This document shows, piece by piece, positions 25,843 to 35,897 of a stretch of DNA of 59,445 nucleotides. The stretch covers positions 1 to 59,445 of the forward strand of contig JAFLKN010000055.1 in assembly GCA_019163175.1 (NCBI GenBank), written 5' to 3'. This stretch comes from Prolixibacteraceae bacterium (lineage in GTDB: Bacteria > Bacteroidota > Bacteroidia > Bacteroidales > Prolixibacteraceae). Under the pieces are notes generated by a model, which ran no database searches, had not been told where the DNA came from, and was given only the letters and a program-made list of their open reading frames with translations. The translations under genes were made by a program, and so were the position numbers. Position 1 is the stretch's first letter. Every line of letters starts with the position of its first letter.

Positions 25843-26590
25843 CAATATTGACCGATAAAAAAAAAATTTATCAGCCAGATGCACTTATTTTCCTACGTTT
25901 TGAGAAGTTTTAACTCATCCGGAGTCAAAACACACAGATTTCATATTCGTTATTTTATAATATATACTCTTAGAATTTCTAATTTTGTTAGAAACTTTCA
26001 AACTCTGCTAAAATTACACTATTTATTGATACTAGACTCAGAATTACAATAATTTTTAATGGTTATTTCTTATTCTGATGAAAATCACAAAGGAAAAGTA
26101 TATTCCTTTTGTTTCGAACAATTTTTAAAAGTCTTTACAATATTAATAAGATTTATCTAACCAAAATCAAGGTATTTTTATTTTATAACTATCAATTCAG
26201 TCATTTCATCCAGATCACACAAAAATCAACACCTAAAAAACCCATCTAAGTCGCTTAAATAAAGGCAAATATTCAAATTTTAAGCCTCTGAGATTTTAAT
26301 ATTTAATTTTAACCTGATAACTATTCATGGATTTTGCTCCTAAAAAGCCCGAAGTAAAAAGAAAACCCAACGAATAAGACATAAGTTGAAAACGAATTAT
26401 TCATCGGGAACAATATGGCAAATTCGATTTTGATATAAAAAGACAAACTTCATGTTTTTAAGGAAGACCACAAATTAATTTTTCTCACGATGATTAAGCA
26501 AAAGATGCTTTAGGCCATTTTTCAATTTTCTGGATTTCGCTACATTAATTAAAAATTAAACTCCGTGTTAAAAGATGTCAACTTCTGAAA

Positions 26591-26598
26591 TAAATTTG
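26591..26598 (+). promoter_or_regulatory. Candidate -7 box of the gapA promoter
   Basis: TAAATTTG matches TAnnTTTG exactly and would give a leader of about 95 nt. The -33 region 20 bp upstream reads TTA rather than TTG, so the assignment is tentative. Confidence 0.4.
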
Positions 26599-26687
26599 AT
26601 GTTTCTGAATTTAAGTATTTATTTTGTACGGCCTTAATAAAAACAGGTCTTGAAAAAAATAAACATTATTCATTTATACACACCTAA

Positions 26688-27707
<1,020 letters not shown>

Positions 27708-27730
27708 TTCTGAATTTCAGATAAAATAGA

Positions 27731-27759
27731 AAAGGCAGTTCGAAAGAGCTGCCTTTTTT
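27731..27759 (+). terminator. Intrinsic terminator of gapA
   Basis: GGCAGTTC and GAGCTGCC form an 8-bp stem (one G-U pair) capped by a GAAA tetraloop and followed by TTTTTT. Confidence 0.92.
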
Positions 27760-27828
27760 CATTGCTGAATTTTTATATCACCAAATTAAACTACTGCTGT
27801 GTTAACTTGATCTTGTCAAGTCCTGGTC

Positions 27829-27886
27829 ACCCCGAATTTATTTCGGGGTCTCATCCTATTAAGGGATGCCGAAGCAAGTTCGGCAT
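27829..27886. repeat. REP-like double palindrome
   Basis: Two hairpins follow each other: ACCCCGAA/TTCGGGGT (27829-27849) and ATGCCGAA/TTCGGCAT (27866-27886), separated by TCTCATCC...GGG. A small further palindrome (CTTGA-TCTTG-TCAAG) lies just upstream. From memory, near-identical CCGAA/TTCGG palindromes are dispersed in many Bacteroidota genomes. It occupies the gap between the gapA terminator and the convergent glycosyltransferase. Confidence 0.75.
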
Positions 27887-27925
27887 GACGCTCCGTCAAT
27901 TTTAAACTAACAAAACTACCAAGGT

Positions 27926-29077
27926 TTATAAGTCTGTTACTTTATTTGACTGATTATAAACTGACAGAAAAGTCTGAACCAAATTAGACCAGGAAAATTT
28001 CTTCTTTTCTTCAACGATATTCGCTTCAAATTCAGCAATTCGGTCGTTGGCCAAAAAGTCAACTAAGGCATTGGCAATACTTGTTACATCCGGCTCGACA
28101 ACATAGCCAATTTTGCCATCCGGAATAATTTCAGACAACCCACCTACATTGGTGACAAGCATAGGTTTATTGAAATGATACCCAATTTGTGTCACGCCGC
28201 TTTGAGTAGCACTTTTATAAGGCTGCACAACCATGTCCGCTGCGCTAAAATACAGGTTTACCTCATCATCGGGAATAAAATCAGTCCGGAGTTCGATCAA
28301 GTCTTCCAGATTATGCTTTTTGATTAATTCCAGATAAGGCTCAGGACTTGAATAGTATTCGCCAGCAACCAACAATTTTACAGGAAACTTACGCAACCGC
28401 TCATCGGCAAAAGCATTGATTAATAAATCGAGGCCTTTATAATCGCGTATAAATCCAAAGAAAAGCAGATATTTTGTATCAACCTCCAGCTTTAATTTCT
28501 GTCTGGCTACCTCAAACGAAAGTCGTTCGCCATAATTGTCAAAAATCGGATGTGGACAATAACCCAATGGCAAACCACTTCGGAAAGTGCTTGCCGCAGT
28601 CAACTCGCTTCTCGACATGGCAATCAACCCATCAATTCGCTGAATAAAATAATTGGTCAGCAACCGATCGCCCGGACGGTGTTCGTGAGGAACAACATTA
28701 TCGGCCAGACATATTATAATAGTGTGCTTATTCTTCTGAATCAGACCCGCAATTGTACCAAAACAGGGAGCCATAAATGGCAACCAATACCGAATGATAA
28801 CCAAATCTGGTCTCTCTTTACTGATACGACGACCAACTTTCAGCCAGTTCAATGGATTTATTGAATTGATCGAGCGCAGAATAGAAATATTTTCAGGAGC
28901 AGGTTTTAAATTAAATTGTGTTTTCCCGGGGAAAAGAAATGATGGATACTGAATTGTGAAGGTTTCCATTTTAACATCGAAGCCCATCGAAATAAATTCC
29001 TTAGCCAATCGTTCGTTCGTAGTTGCAATTCCACCCCGATAGGGATAAGCTGGTCCAATAATCCTGATCGTTTTCAA
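27926..29077 (-). CDS. Glycosyltransferase family 4
   Basis: A 383-residue GT-B enzyme. The N-terminal acceptor domain starts RIIGPAYPYRGGIATTNERL, a glycine-rich loop typical of GT4. The C-terminal donor domain has LLFFGFIRDYKGLDLLINAF, LLVAGEYY and VVQPYKSATQSGVTQIGYHF, equivalent to the EX7E nucleotide-sugar motif region. The product and acceptor are unknown; envelope glycan synthesis is likely. Its ATG overlaps the stop of the NUDIX gene by 4 bp, so the two are translationally coupled. Confidence 0.87.
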   Translation of the reverse strand: MKTIRIIGPAYPYRGGIATTNERLAKEFISMGFDVKMETFTIQYPSFLFPGKTQFNLKPAPENISILRSINSINPLNWLKVGRRISKERPDLVIIRYWLPFMAPCFGTIAGLIQKNKHTIIICLADNVVPHEHRPGDRLLTNYFIQRIDGLIAMSRSELTAASTFRSGLPLGYCPHPIFDNYGERLSFEVARQKLKLEVDTKYLLFFGFIRDYKGLDLLINAFADERLRKFPVKLLVAGEYYSSPEPYLELIKKHNLEDLIELRTDFIPDDEVNLYFSAADMVVQPYKSATQSGVTQIGYHFNKPMLVTNVGGLSEIIPDGKIGYVVEPDVTSIANALVDFLANDRIAEFEANIVEEKKKFSWSNLVQTFLSVYNQSNKVTDL

Positions 29078-29544
29078 TATCTTTCGATTAAATATTCTTT
29101 CAGCAAATGTGCAACATGTTTGTCAATTGGAAAAGTAAATTCCTCAGGATTTATCTTTTCGGCAATAACCCACCTGAAAGATTGATTGCCGTTGACCCAA
29201 TCCGGAAAATCAAAGGCTTGTTCGGAAATGCGAAACTGAACTTGTCCTTTAAGTTTTGCCAGATAATAAATACTTATCAATTGATAGTTTTCCCAATAGA
29301 GTGCCTTTTGGTAGAAATCTGTTGTATAAAAATGCTCGATATCCTGAATTTCCTGTGAGCATTCTTCCATTAATTCTCTTCTAAGGCAATCAATAGTCCC
29401 TTCGCCAAAATCCATTCCGCCACCGGGGAATTTAGTCATTTTCATGTCTAGCTGAAATTCATCAGTGACCAGTACCTCATTTTTATCACTAATTATCAGA
29501 GCATATACACGAATGGTAAAAGCAGATGGTTGCCGATCAGTCAT
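29074..29544 (-). CDS. NUDIX hydrolase
   Basis: A 156-residue NUDIX protein. The box reads GGMDFGEGTIDCLRRELMEE followed by CSQEI; the Gly expected after the EExx pair is replaced by Ser, while the metal-binding REL-EE core is intact. Members hydrolyse nucleoside diphosphates linked to another moiety; the substrate is unknown. It overlaps miaA by 8 bp at its 5' end and the glycosyltransferase by 4 bp at its 3' end, giving a tight three-gene operon miaA-nudix-GT. Confidence 0.88.
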   Translation of the reverse strand: MTDRQPSAFTIRVYALIISDKNEVLVTDEFQLDMKMTKFPGGGMDFGEGTIDCLRRELMEECSQEIQDIEHFYTTDFYQKALYWENYQLISIYYLAKLKGQVQFRISEQAFDFPDWVNGNQSFRWVIAEKINPEEFTFPIDKHVAHLLKEYLIERY

Positions 29545-30445
29545 TTATTTTCAATTTTTGGTCGATAAAGGAAATAATTTCAGAAATCTGATCGGGTTCA
29601 AACCAGTTGATCTCAGTATCCCGCCGGAACCAGGTCAATTGCTTTCGGGCATACTTGCGGGTATTCCGCTGAATCAGATCAACAGCCTCAGCCAAGGTGC
29701 AATCACCATCCAAATAAGAAAACAATTCTTTATAGCCAACAGTATTCAATGAGTTCAATTTTCTATGTGGATAAACCAATTTTGCTTCTTCCAGCAAGCC
29801 AGCTTCCATCATTCGTTCTACCCGCTGATTAATCCGGTCATACAGAATTTTCCGTTCCTGGTTGATTCCAATTTTCAGAATACGAAACGGTCTTTCTTTT
29901 ACCGTATTCTTCCGAAATGAAGTAAATGGCAATCCTGTCATTTGCTGAATTTCCACTGCATGAAGCATTCGTTTGGGATTATTCTGATCAACAACGGCAA
30001 AGTACTCGGGATCAATTTCAAGAAGGCGTTGCCTCAATGCTTCAATTCCGTTTTCTTCATACCATTTGATTACTTCAGTTCGAATTTCAGGATGCACTGT
30101 TGGAATATCATCAATTCCCTTGCAAATAGTATCGACATAAAGCATCGAACCACCAGTAAGTATTAATGGGTTTTTATGCTGGAAGAGCAGCTCAATAAGA
30201 TGAATGGCTTCAGACTCGTATTCACTGACATTGTAATAATCGTGAATAGATTTTGTTTGAATAAAATGATGTGGAACTGCATTAAGGTCCTCGGAGGAAG
30301 GTACCGCCGTACCAATAGAAAGCTCACGAAAAAACTGACGGGAATCTGCTGAAATAATTTCTGAATGGAAGTGCTTGGCTAGTTGTATGCTGACATCTGA
30401 TTTTCCAACTCCGGTAGGCCCCAAAACAACGATTAATGTGTTCAT
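29537..30445 (-). CDS. miaA: tRNA dimethylallyltransferase
   Basis: About 302 residues from the ATG at 30445. An upstream in-frame ATG would add MRSIQLIR, which is not conserved, and would overlap the -7 box. MiaA transfers dimethylallyl to A37 of tRNAs reading UNN codons. Motifs are the P loop VVLGPTGVGKSDVS, ISADSRQFFRELSIGTAVPS, PLILTGGSMLYVDTICKG and RKYARKQLTWFRRD. It is the first gene of an overlapping operon with NUDIX and glycosyltransferase genes. Confidence 0.95.
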   Translation of the reverse strand: MNTLIVVLGPTGVGKSDVSIQLAKHFHSEIISADSRQFFRELSIGTAVPSSEDLNAVPHHFIQTKSIHDYYNVSEYESEAIHLIELLFQHKNPLILTGGSMLYVDTICKGIDDIPTVHPEIRTEVIKWYEENGIEALRQRLLEIDPEYFAVVDQNNPKRMLHAVEIQQMTGLPFTSFRKNTVKERPFRILKIGINQERKILYDRINQRVERMMEAGLLEEAKLVYPHRKLNSLNTVGYKELFSYLDGDCTLAEAVDLIQRNTRKYARKQLTWFRRDTEINWFEPDQISEIISFIDQKLKIND

Positions 30446-30466
30446 CCTGATTAATTGTATGGAGCG

Positions 30467-30474
30467 CAAAGATA
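30467..30474 (-). promoter_or_regulatory. Candidate -7 box of the miaA promoter
   Basis: The minus strand reads TATCTTTG, an exact TAnnTTTG box, giving a leader of about 15 nt. No TTG is found at the expected distance. The -33 region would fall in the T tract of the upstream terminator. Confidence 0.45.
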
Positions 30475-30483
30475 CAGATTAAT

Positions 30484-30513
30484 ACAAAAAAAGAAGGGGA
30501 CTTTGAAGTCCCC
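30484..30513 (-). terminator. Terminator after the pRiA4b ORF-3-like gene
   Basis: GGGGACTT and AAGTCCCC form a perfect 8-bp stem with a 2-nt apex, followed on the minus strand by TTCTTTTTTTG. It separates the small gene from miaA. Confidence 0.88.
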
Positions 30514-30518
30514 ATTTG

Positions 30519-31031
30519 TTATGCATCCATTTCTCCAAAAATCTCATAATAGTCTTCAAGATCACCAAAACTCTTATACGAATCGTTTTGATCGAGAAGT
30601 TCAACCTCAGGACTATCATAATCATTGATAAGAAATTGTGCAGGTGCACTGCCTTTTTCGTAAGCAACAAATGGTTCTTTTAAATCAGTTTTCATAAGTT
30701 TTTCCTTTAGTTCTAAATAAAAAAAACGATCGTTAAAAAAATCAAAGACATAAACCAGTTTCTGTCCGATCTCTGTCAGGTATTCATTCAATTCAATTTT
30801 TCGCATACTCAACAGGCCGGAATTATTCTTACCTGAATCAAGTAAACTGATCTCAATCTGCTTTCTCCAATTTTCGTCAACTAAAAAAAAAGAGGCCAGC
30901 TGAGAATGATCGAAATTGACTGCATTTTGAATTACACGATGCAAATCTTCAAAAGTACTCTCCGGACTAATGTGAATTAATCTTTTAAAATCGGGTGCTT
31001 CGGATGATTTTATTTCGAATACGCAGATCAT
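30519..31031 (-). CDS. pRiA4b ORF-3-like (IS1096 TnpR family) protein
   Basis: A 170-residue protein starting MICVFEIKSSEAPDFKRLIHI, then TFEDLHRVIQNAVNFDHSQLASFFLVDENW and KLVYVFDFFNDRFFYLEL. This is the pattern of the plasmid pRiA4b ORF-3-like domain, whose function is unknown despite its transposon-derived name. The C-terminal 40 residues are strongly acidic (DLEDYYEIFGEMDA). No transposase is near, so it appears to be a chromosomal domestic member. It sits directly upstream of miaA on the same strand but has its own terminator. Confidence 0.75.
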   Translation of the reverse strand: MICVFEIKSSEAPDFKRLIHISPESTFEDLHRVIQNAVNFDHSQLASFFLVDENWRKQIEISLLDSGKNNSGLLSMRKIELNEYLTEIGQKLVYVFDFFNDRFFYLELKEKLMKTDLKEPFVAYEKGSAPAQFLINDYDSPEVELLDQNDSYKSFGDLEDYYEIFGEMDA

Positions 31032-31356
31032 ATAAAAAGAATTAATTCTGATTTGAACTTCAAATTAAACCCAAATTAATGTAGTGTCTAACGATAACTC
31101 ATTTAAAAGGTTATTTGCCAAATGTTAAAAAAAATTAAAACCGAGCAAAAGCCATCTAACACAATGTATATCAGAATCATTTATTTTCTTGATTGAAAAC
31201 AACTAAATATTGATCCTTGAAAAATCGAATATTTTCTACTATTCGTCGTAAAATATTTCACAAAATGATCAAGTCGCAAATTCCCGAGATATTCACATTG
31301 ATGTAATTATTTCCTACCTTGTGTTACCTATAGGAAGCGCATCAAACAATTATGCT
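31032..31356. other. Divergent spacer upstream of the ABC permease
   Basis: 325 bp, AT-rich, with no ORF. The only structure seen is a weak inverted repeat AATATTTT/AAAATATT around 31229-31254. TACCTTGT near 31315-31322 resembles a -7 box with one mismatch for the permease gene. Nothing convincing was found for the minus-strand gene. Confidence 0.5.
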
Positions 31357-32604
31357 ATGAGATTTGGAACACTTTTTTTTGAAAACCTGAAGATCGCCCT
31401 CCAATCAATTCGGACTAACCTACTTCGTACAGTATTAACTGTTTTGATTATTGCAGTCGGAATCACTGCTTTGGTAGGAATACTTACCGCTATTGATTCA
31501 ATAAAAAACTCAATTACAAAAGAATTCACTTTTATGGGAGCCAATACGTTCACCATAAGTTCGAGAGGTATGCGAATTCAGGTCGGGAATAAAAGATATC
31601 GGTCAAAAAATTACTCATACATTAGCTATTATCAGGCAAAAGAGTTTAAAGAAAAGTATGCTTTCCCTTCGGCTGTTTCCATTTCAACATTTGCAACAGG
31701 GACTGCAACCGTAAAATATGAATCAGAAAAATCAAATCCGAATGTTTCGGTTCAGGGGGTAGATGAAAACTATCTTTATACTTCGGGTAATGAAATTACA
31801 AGCGGTCGAAATTTTACTGAAGAAGAAATCACATCAGGCAGAAATGTAGTTATTGTTGGAGACGGCGTTCTGAAGAAGATTTTCAAGAAAGGTGAAAATC
31901 CGCTCCAAAAAATGATAAGCATTGGAGGTGGCAAATATAGGGTTATTGGAGTGCTTGCAGCTAAAGGCCGTGGGTTTGGTTCGGGTGGAGACCAACTTTG
32001 TTTGTTGCCATATACCAATGTAAGAAGTTATTTCTCTCGGCCTCAAATGAATTTCGCTGCCCAAGTTAAAGTTAACAATACCGAATTAATGGAGGCAGCA
32101 ATCGGTGAAGCTGAAGGAACATTTCGGGTTATCCGAAACTTAAATCCTGCTGATGAAAGTGACTTTAATGTTGAGAAAAGTGATAATCTCGTAAACATTC
32201 TGTTGGGTAATATCAAAAATATAACCTTGGTTGCCACAATCATTGGTCTAATCACGCTATTTGGTGCCGCAGTTGGCTTAATGAATATCATGCTGGTATC
32301 TGTAACCGAACGCACCCGGGAGATTGGCATTCGAAAAGCAATCGGAGCAACCTCTGTCATTGTGAAGCAACAGTTCTTAATGGAATCAATTGTTATTGGC
32401 CAAATGGGTGGAATCGTTGGAATTGTATTTGGAATTTTGGCTGGCAATGGAGTCGCCATGTTAATCGGCACACCTTTCTTTGTCCCTTGGATATGGATCA
32501 TTGTTGGCGTAATTCTTTGCTTTCTGGTTGGAATAATTTCAGGCTATTACCCTGCTCAGAAAGCCTCAAAACTGGATCCAATAGAAAGTCTCAGGTTTGA
32601 ATAA
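31357..32604 (+). CDS. MacB-like ABC transporter permease
   Basis: About 415 residues from the ATG at 31357 (MRFGTLFFENLKIALQSIRTN). An upstream GTG would add 12 residues unlike the family start. It has a FtsX/MacB layout: one N-terminal membrane helix (about 25-45), a periplasmic MacB_PCD domain (about 50-265) and three C-terminal helices (about 280-410) with TERTREIGIRKAIGAT, the ABC coupling loop, and GYYPAQKASKLDPIESLRFE at the end. It presumably needs a MacB-type ATPase, but none is encoded next to it. The substrate is unknown. Confidence 0.9.
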   Translation: MRFGTLFFENLKIALQSIRTNLLRTVLTVLIIAVGITALVGILTAIDSIKNSITKEFTFMGANTFTISSRGMRIQVGNKRYRSKNYSYISYYQAKEFKEKYAFPSAVSISTFATGTATVKYESEKSNPNVSVQGVDENYLYTSGNEITSGRNFTEEEITSGRNVVIVGDGVLKKIFKKGENPLQKMISIGGGKYRVIGVLAAKGRGFGSGGDQLCLLPYTNVRSYFSRPQMNFAAQVKVNNTELMEAAIGEAEGTFRVIRNLNPADESDFNVEKSDNLVNILLGNIKNITLVATIIGLITLFGAAVGLMNIMLVSVTERTREIGIRKAIGATSVIVKQQFLMESIVIGQMGGIVGIVFGILAGNGVAMLIGTPFFVPWIWIIVGVILCFLVGIISGYYPAQKASKLDPIESLRFE

Positions 32605-32811
32605 CACTGATTATCAACAACTCCTCTATCAAAATAATTCAATGTTGGACCAATTTGTACAATTGGTAAACCTCTCGATTTCATAAACCTATAGTTTAAA
32701 TAATTGTTCTGATTAACTTGAAAGAAGCATCAGATTTTAGGATTTTTTCAGAAAAATTATATCTTTACTTTTTAGCACTCAATTTAAGATTGCGCGAAGA
32801 AGGGTTAAGAA

Positions 32812-35028
32812 ATGACAAAACTACAGACAAAAGCCGAGCAGCGATTAATTCAGGATTATTTCGAAGACCTGCTAAAAGCATGTGACCGTAAAGTTTCTGA
32901 TGAAGGAATCATCAGAATACGCAAAGCTTTTGAATTTGCCAACAATGCACATGCAGGAGTCAAAAGAAAATCGGGCGAACCATACATTATTCATCCACTA
33001 GCTGTTGCCAAAATAGTAGTTGAAGAAATCGGGCTCAGCGCAACCTCAATCATTTCGGCCTTGCTTCATGATGTTGTTGAAGACACCGACTACACTCTTG
33101 AAGATATCAGTAATCTTTTTGGAGAAAAAGTGTCATCAATTGTTGACGGGTTGACCAAACTCTCAGAAGAATTCACACCTCAACACGACTCCAAGCAAGC
33201 CAATAATTTCCGTAAGATGTTGATGACCTTGTCGGACGATGTTCGGGTTATTCTCATCAAATTGGCCGACCGGCTGCACAATATGCGTACTCTTGATTCC
33301 ATGCCACCTCAGAAACAGCTTAAGATTGCTGCTGAAACCCTGTACATTTTTTCACCACTGGCTCATCGGCTTGGCCTGTATGCCATCAAATCAGAACTTG
33401 AAGATCTAAGCCTGAAATACAAACATCCTGACGCTTTTAATCAAATACAATTCAGACTTCATAATCAACGGGAAAAACGCGACTATCTTGTTGTTGAGTT
33501 TATAAGCCCCATAGAAGAAAAACTGAAGCAGGAAGGTGTAGAATTCACAATCACTGAACGGTTGAAATCCATCTATTCGATATGGAATAAAATGCAGACA
33601 AAGGGCGTTTCTTTTGACGAAGTTTACGACCTTCTTGCAATCCGCATTGTCTTTAACCCAAAACCAAACATTTCAGAAAAACGACAGTGTTTTGACATCC
33701 TTTCGCTGGTGACTGACATTTATAAACCAAAGCCTGACCGGATTCGTGACTGGATAACCATACCCAAAGTAAACGGCTACGAAGCATTGCATGTTACGGT
33801 TATGGGTCCACAAGGGAAATGGGTTGAAATTCAAATTCGAACGCAACGAATGGATGAAATTGCAGAGCGAGGATTTGCAGCTCATTACAAATACAAGAAT
33901 ATCAATGATGTCGAGAATGAACTTGACAGGTGGTTGCAGAAGATTAAGGAGATGCTGCGAAATCCGGAGTCTGACGCATTGGAATTTCTCGATGAATTTA
34001 AAATGAACCTGTTCTCTTCTGAGATTGTGGTATTTACACCAAAAGGAAGAATGGTCACCTTGCCCAAAAACGCCACAGTTATTGATTTCGCATACGAAAT
34101 TCATACTGAGTTGGGGAATCATTGTATTGGAGCAAAAATAAATCATAAACTAGTCCCCGTTTCCCATGTTCTGCAAAGTGGCGATCAGGTTGAAGTGCTC
34201 TCATCTAAAACACAGTCGCCCCAACTAACATGGTTAACTTTTCTGATCACTGCGAAGGCAAAAACAAAAGTTAAGCAATCGTTTAAACTCGATCGAAAAA
34301 AGCACATTGAACAAGGCCGAAAAATAATTGAAGACCAGTTATCCAGATTCAATATTACACCCTCATCTGATACCCTGAAAAAATTAACAGCTTATTATAA
34401 CCTCACCAATAAAGAACAACTTTATGCGCAGGTGGGTATGGGTTTCCTTGAACTCGATAATCTCGACGAAGTTTTGCAAACACGTAGAGAGAATAAGTTG
34501 GCCAAATTCTGGAAACTGACTTTTACACAAAAGAAACCTGAACCTGAGCAAACAACCAAAATCAACAAAAAAGCAACCTTTATCCTGAAAGAAGACCCGG
34601 AGGAAGCAAATTATTCGTTGGCCAAATGTTGCAATCCGATTCCGGGTGACGATGTGGTTGGTTATATTTCAGGCGACGAACACATTATCATTCACAAGCG
34701 GAATTGTTCTGAAGCTTTGAAAATAATGTCTCAGCAAGGCGATAATATTATTACTGCCGAATGGACAAAATTTAAAAAATTATCTTACCTCTCTCGTATC
34801 AGACTGAGCGGATTCGACCGAGTTGGAATAGTAAACGAAATCACTACAATTATCTCCAAACAGCACAACATAAACATGCGAACAGTCCATTTTGACACCC
34901 ATGATGGTATTTTTGAAGGCGACCTTTACCTTTACATTCATAGTGTTCAGGACTTAAGTGAACTTATTTCACGACTAATGAAAATCAAGGGAATAGACAT
35001 GGTTGAACGCATCGAAAAAATTCAGTAA
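32812..35028 (+). CDS. rel: Bifunctional (p)ppGpp synthetase/hydrolase (Rel/SpoT)
   Basis: A 738-residue long RSH protein. The HD hydrolase domain spans about 40-190 with YIIHPLAVA, ALLHDVVEDTDYT and IKLADRLHNMRTLDSMP, so it looks active. The synthetase domain spans about 245-370 (VYDLLAIRIVF, IPKVNGYEALHVTVM, VEIQIRTQRMDEIAERGFAAHYKYK). TGS covers about 405-465 (VVFTPKGRMVTLPKNATVIDFAYEIHTELG), then come a zinc-finger-like segment with YSLAKCCNPIPGD and a C-terminal ACT domain (about 660-735). As the only RSH gene in view it probably makes and degrades the alarmone. A Fur-family gene and purA follow. Confidence 0.95.
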   Translation: MTKLQTKAEQRLIQDYFEDLLKACDRKVSDEGIIRIRKAFEFANNAHAGVKRKSGEPYIIHPLAVAKIVVEEIGLSATSIISALLHDVVEDTDYTLEDISNLFGEKVSSIVDGLTKLSEEFTPQHDSKQANNFRKMLMTLSDDVRVILIKLADRLHNMRTLDSMPPQKQLKIAAETLYIFSPLAHRLGLYAIKSELEDLSLKYKHPDAFNQIQFRLHNQREKRDYLVVEFISPIEEKLKQEGVEFTITERLKSIYSIWNKMQTKGVSFDEVYDLLAIRIVFNPKPNISEKRQCFDILSLVTDIYKPKPDRIRDWITIPKVNGYEALHVTVMGPQGKWVEIQIRTQRMDEIAERGFAAHYKYKNINDVENELDRWLQKIKEMLRNPESDALEFLDEFKMNLFSSEIVVFTPKGRMVTLPKNATVIDFAYEIHTELGNHCIGAKINHKLVPVSHVLQSGDQVEVLSSKTQSPQLTWLTFLITAKAKTKVKQSFKLDRKKHIEQGRKIIEDQLSRFNITPSSDTLKKLTAYYNLTNKEQLYAQVGMGFLELDNLDEVLQTRRENKLAKFWKLTFTQKKPEPEQTTKINKKATFILKEDPEEANYSLAKCCNPIPGDDVVGYISGDEHIIIHKRNCSEALKIMSQQGDNIITAEWTKFKKLSYLSRIRLSGFDRVGIVNEITTIISKQHNINMRTVHFDTHDGIFEGDLYLYIHSVQDLSELISRLMKIKGIDMVERIEKIQ

Positions 35029-35040
35029 TAAATAAACTTC

Positions 35041-35074
35041 TTGAAATCTTTGTTGAAAAAAAGTACTATTTTTG
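35041..35074 (+). promoter_or_regulatory. Candidate promoter of the Fur-family gene
   Basis: TATTTTTG at 35067-35074 is an exact TAnnTTTG box, with TTG at 35041-35043, 23 bp upstream (longer than usual). It would give a leader of about 20 nt, separating this gene from rel. Confidence 0.45.
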
Positions 35075-35099
35075 AAGCTTATTTTTAATTGGTTTAAAT

Positions 35100-35546
35100 A
35101 TGAATAACCAAAAGACAAAAGAGGCAGTAAAGCGAATGTTTATTGACTACCTGGAGAAGAATGAACATCGGAAGACTCCCGAAAGATTTGCCATACTCGA
35201 AGAAATATATTCGAGGGAAGGACATTTCGATATCGAGTCACTGTACATTTCGATGAAAAATAAGAACTATCGCGTTAGCCGCGCTACTTTGTACAATACA
35301 ATGGATTTACTGCTCGACTGTAAACTCATTATACGCCATCAGTTTGGGAAAAATCTGGCTCAGTTCGAAAAAGCGTATGCAGTACTTCAGCATGATCATT
35401 TAATTGATATGAGAAATGGACAGTTGACTGAATTCTATGATCCACGGCTCCGTGAAATTATTGAAGACATTTGTCTAAAAAACGACTTCAAACTATCACA
35501 CCATACACTTTACATTTACGGTCAATATATTACGCCAAAACAATAA
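35100..35546 (+). CDS. Fur-family transcriptional regulator lacking the CxxC zinc sites
   Basis: A 148-residue protein with a winged-helix domain (about 15-85; [25 protein letters not shown] and [20 protein letters not shown]). In its C-terminal dimerisation domain [22 protein letters not shown] corresponds to the HHDHLICxxCG region of Fur. The His and acidic metal ligands remain, but both CxxC motifs of the structural zinc site are absent. It may therefore sense iron, zinc or peroxide in a Cys-independent way, or another ligand. It lies between rel and purA. Confidence 0.85.
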   Translation: MNNQKTKEAVKRMFIDYLEKNEHRKTPERFAILEEIYSREGHFDIESLYISMKNKNYRVSRATLYNTMDLLLDCKLIIRHQFGKNLAQFEKAYAVLQHDHLIDMRNGQLTEFYDPRLREIIEDICLKNDFKLSHHTLYIYGQYITPKQ

Positions 35547-35897
35547 TTCGCCAAGACATTTGACATATACTAAATCTCAAAACAAAAATAGCGAAATCAG
35601 TTCATTGTAAAAGCATCATCTGTTTAGATGAATTTTTAGGTATTAAATCAAACGCACTAGCTTTTAGTATTTTATTTTGACTCGATTTCTGCAAATTATT
35701 TGTAATTTTATCGCTCGATAAATCAATCGCTTTCCGTGAAAATTGACATATCAAACAGCTCAGTTTTCGCGGATTATCGTGTTTGAACTTTTGTGAGATA
35801 AATTGGAAGCCATTTAAAATTAGCCCAAAAAGCTTGCTGGATGCCAATTTCACATGAATTGAACCATTTCTGTTTGACAAAAATTAATCTTAATAAA
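35547..35897. other. Spacer between the Fur-family gene and purA
   Basis: 351 bp, AT-rich. A 92-codon minus-strand ORF (35602-35880) lacks any family character and overlaps the purA leader, so I do not call it. A small hairpin CATCT-GTTT-AGATG lies near 35618. No purine-riboswitch core was recognised and no exact promoter match is seen. Confidence 0.55.

Noticed and set aside
35602-35880. 92-codon minus-strand ORF before purA
   Set aside because: No recognisable family, low-complexity composition, overlaps the purA leader and has no promoter or ribosome-binding context; it reads like chance in AT-rich DNA.
35547-35897. Purine riboswitch upstream of purA
   Set aside because: I looked for the three-way-junction core and its conserved loop sequences and found only a small unrelated hairpin.
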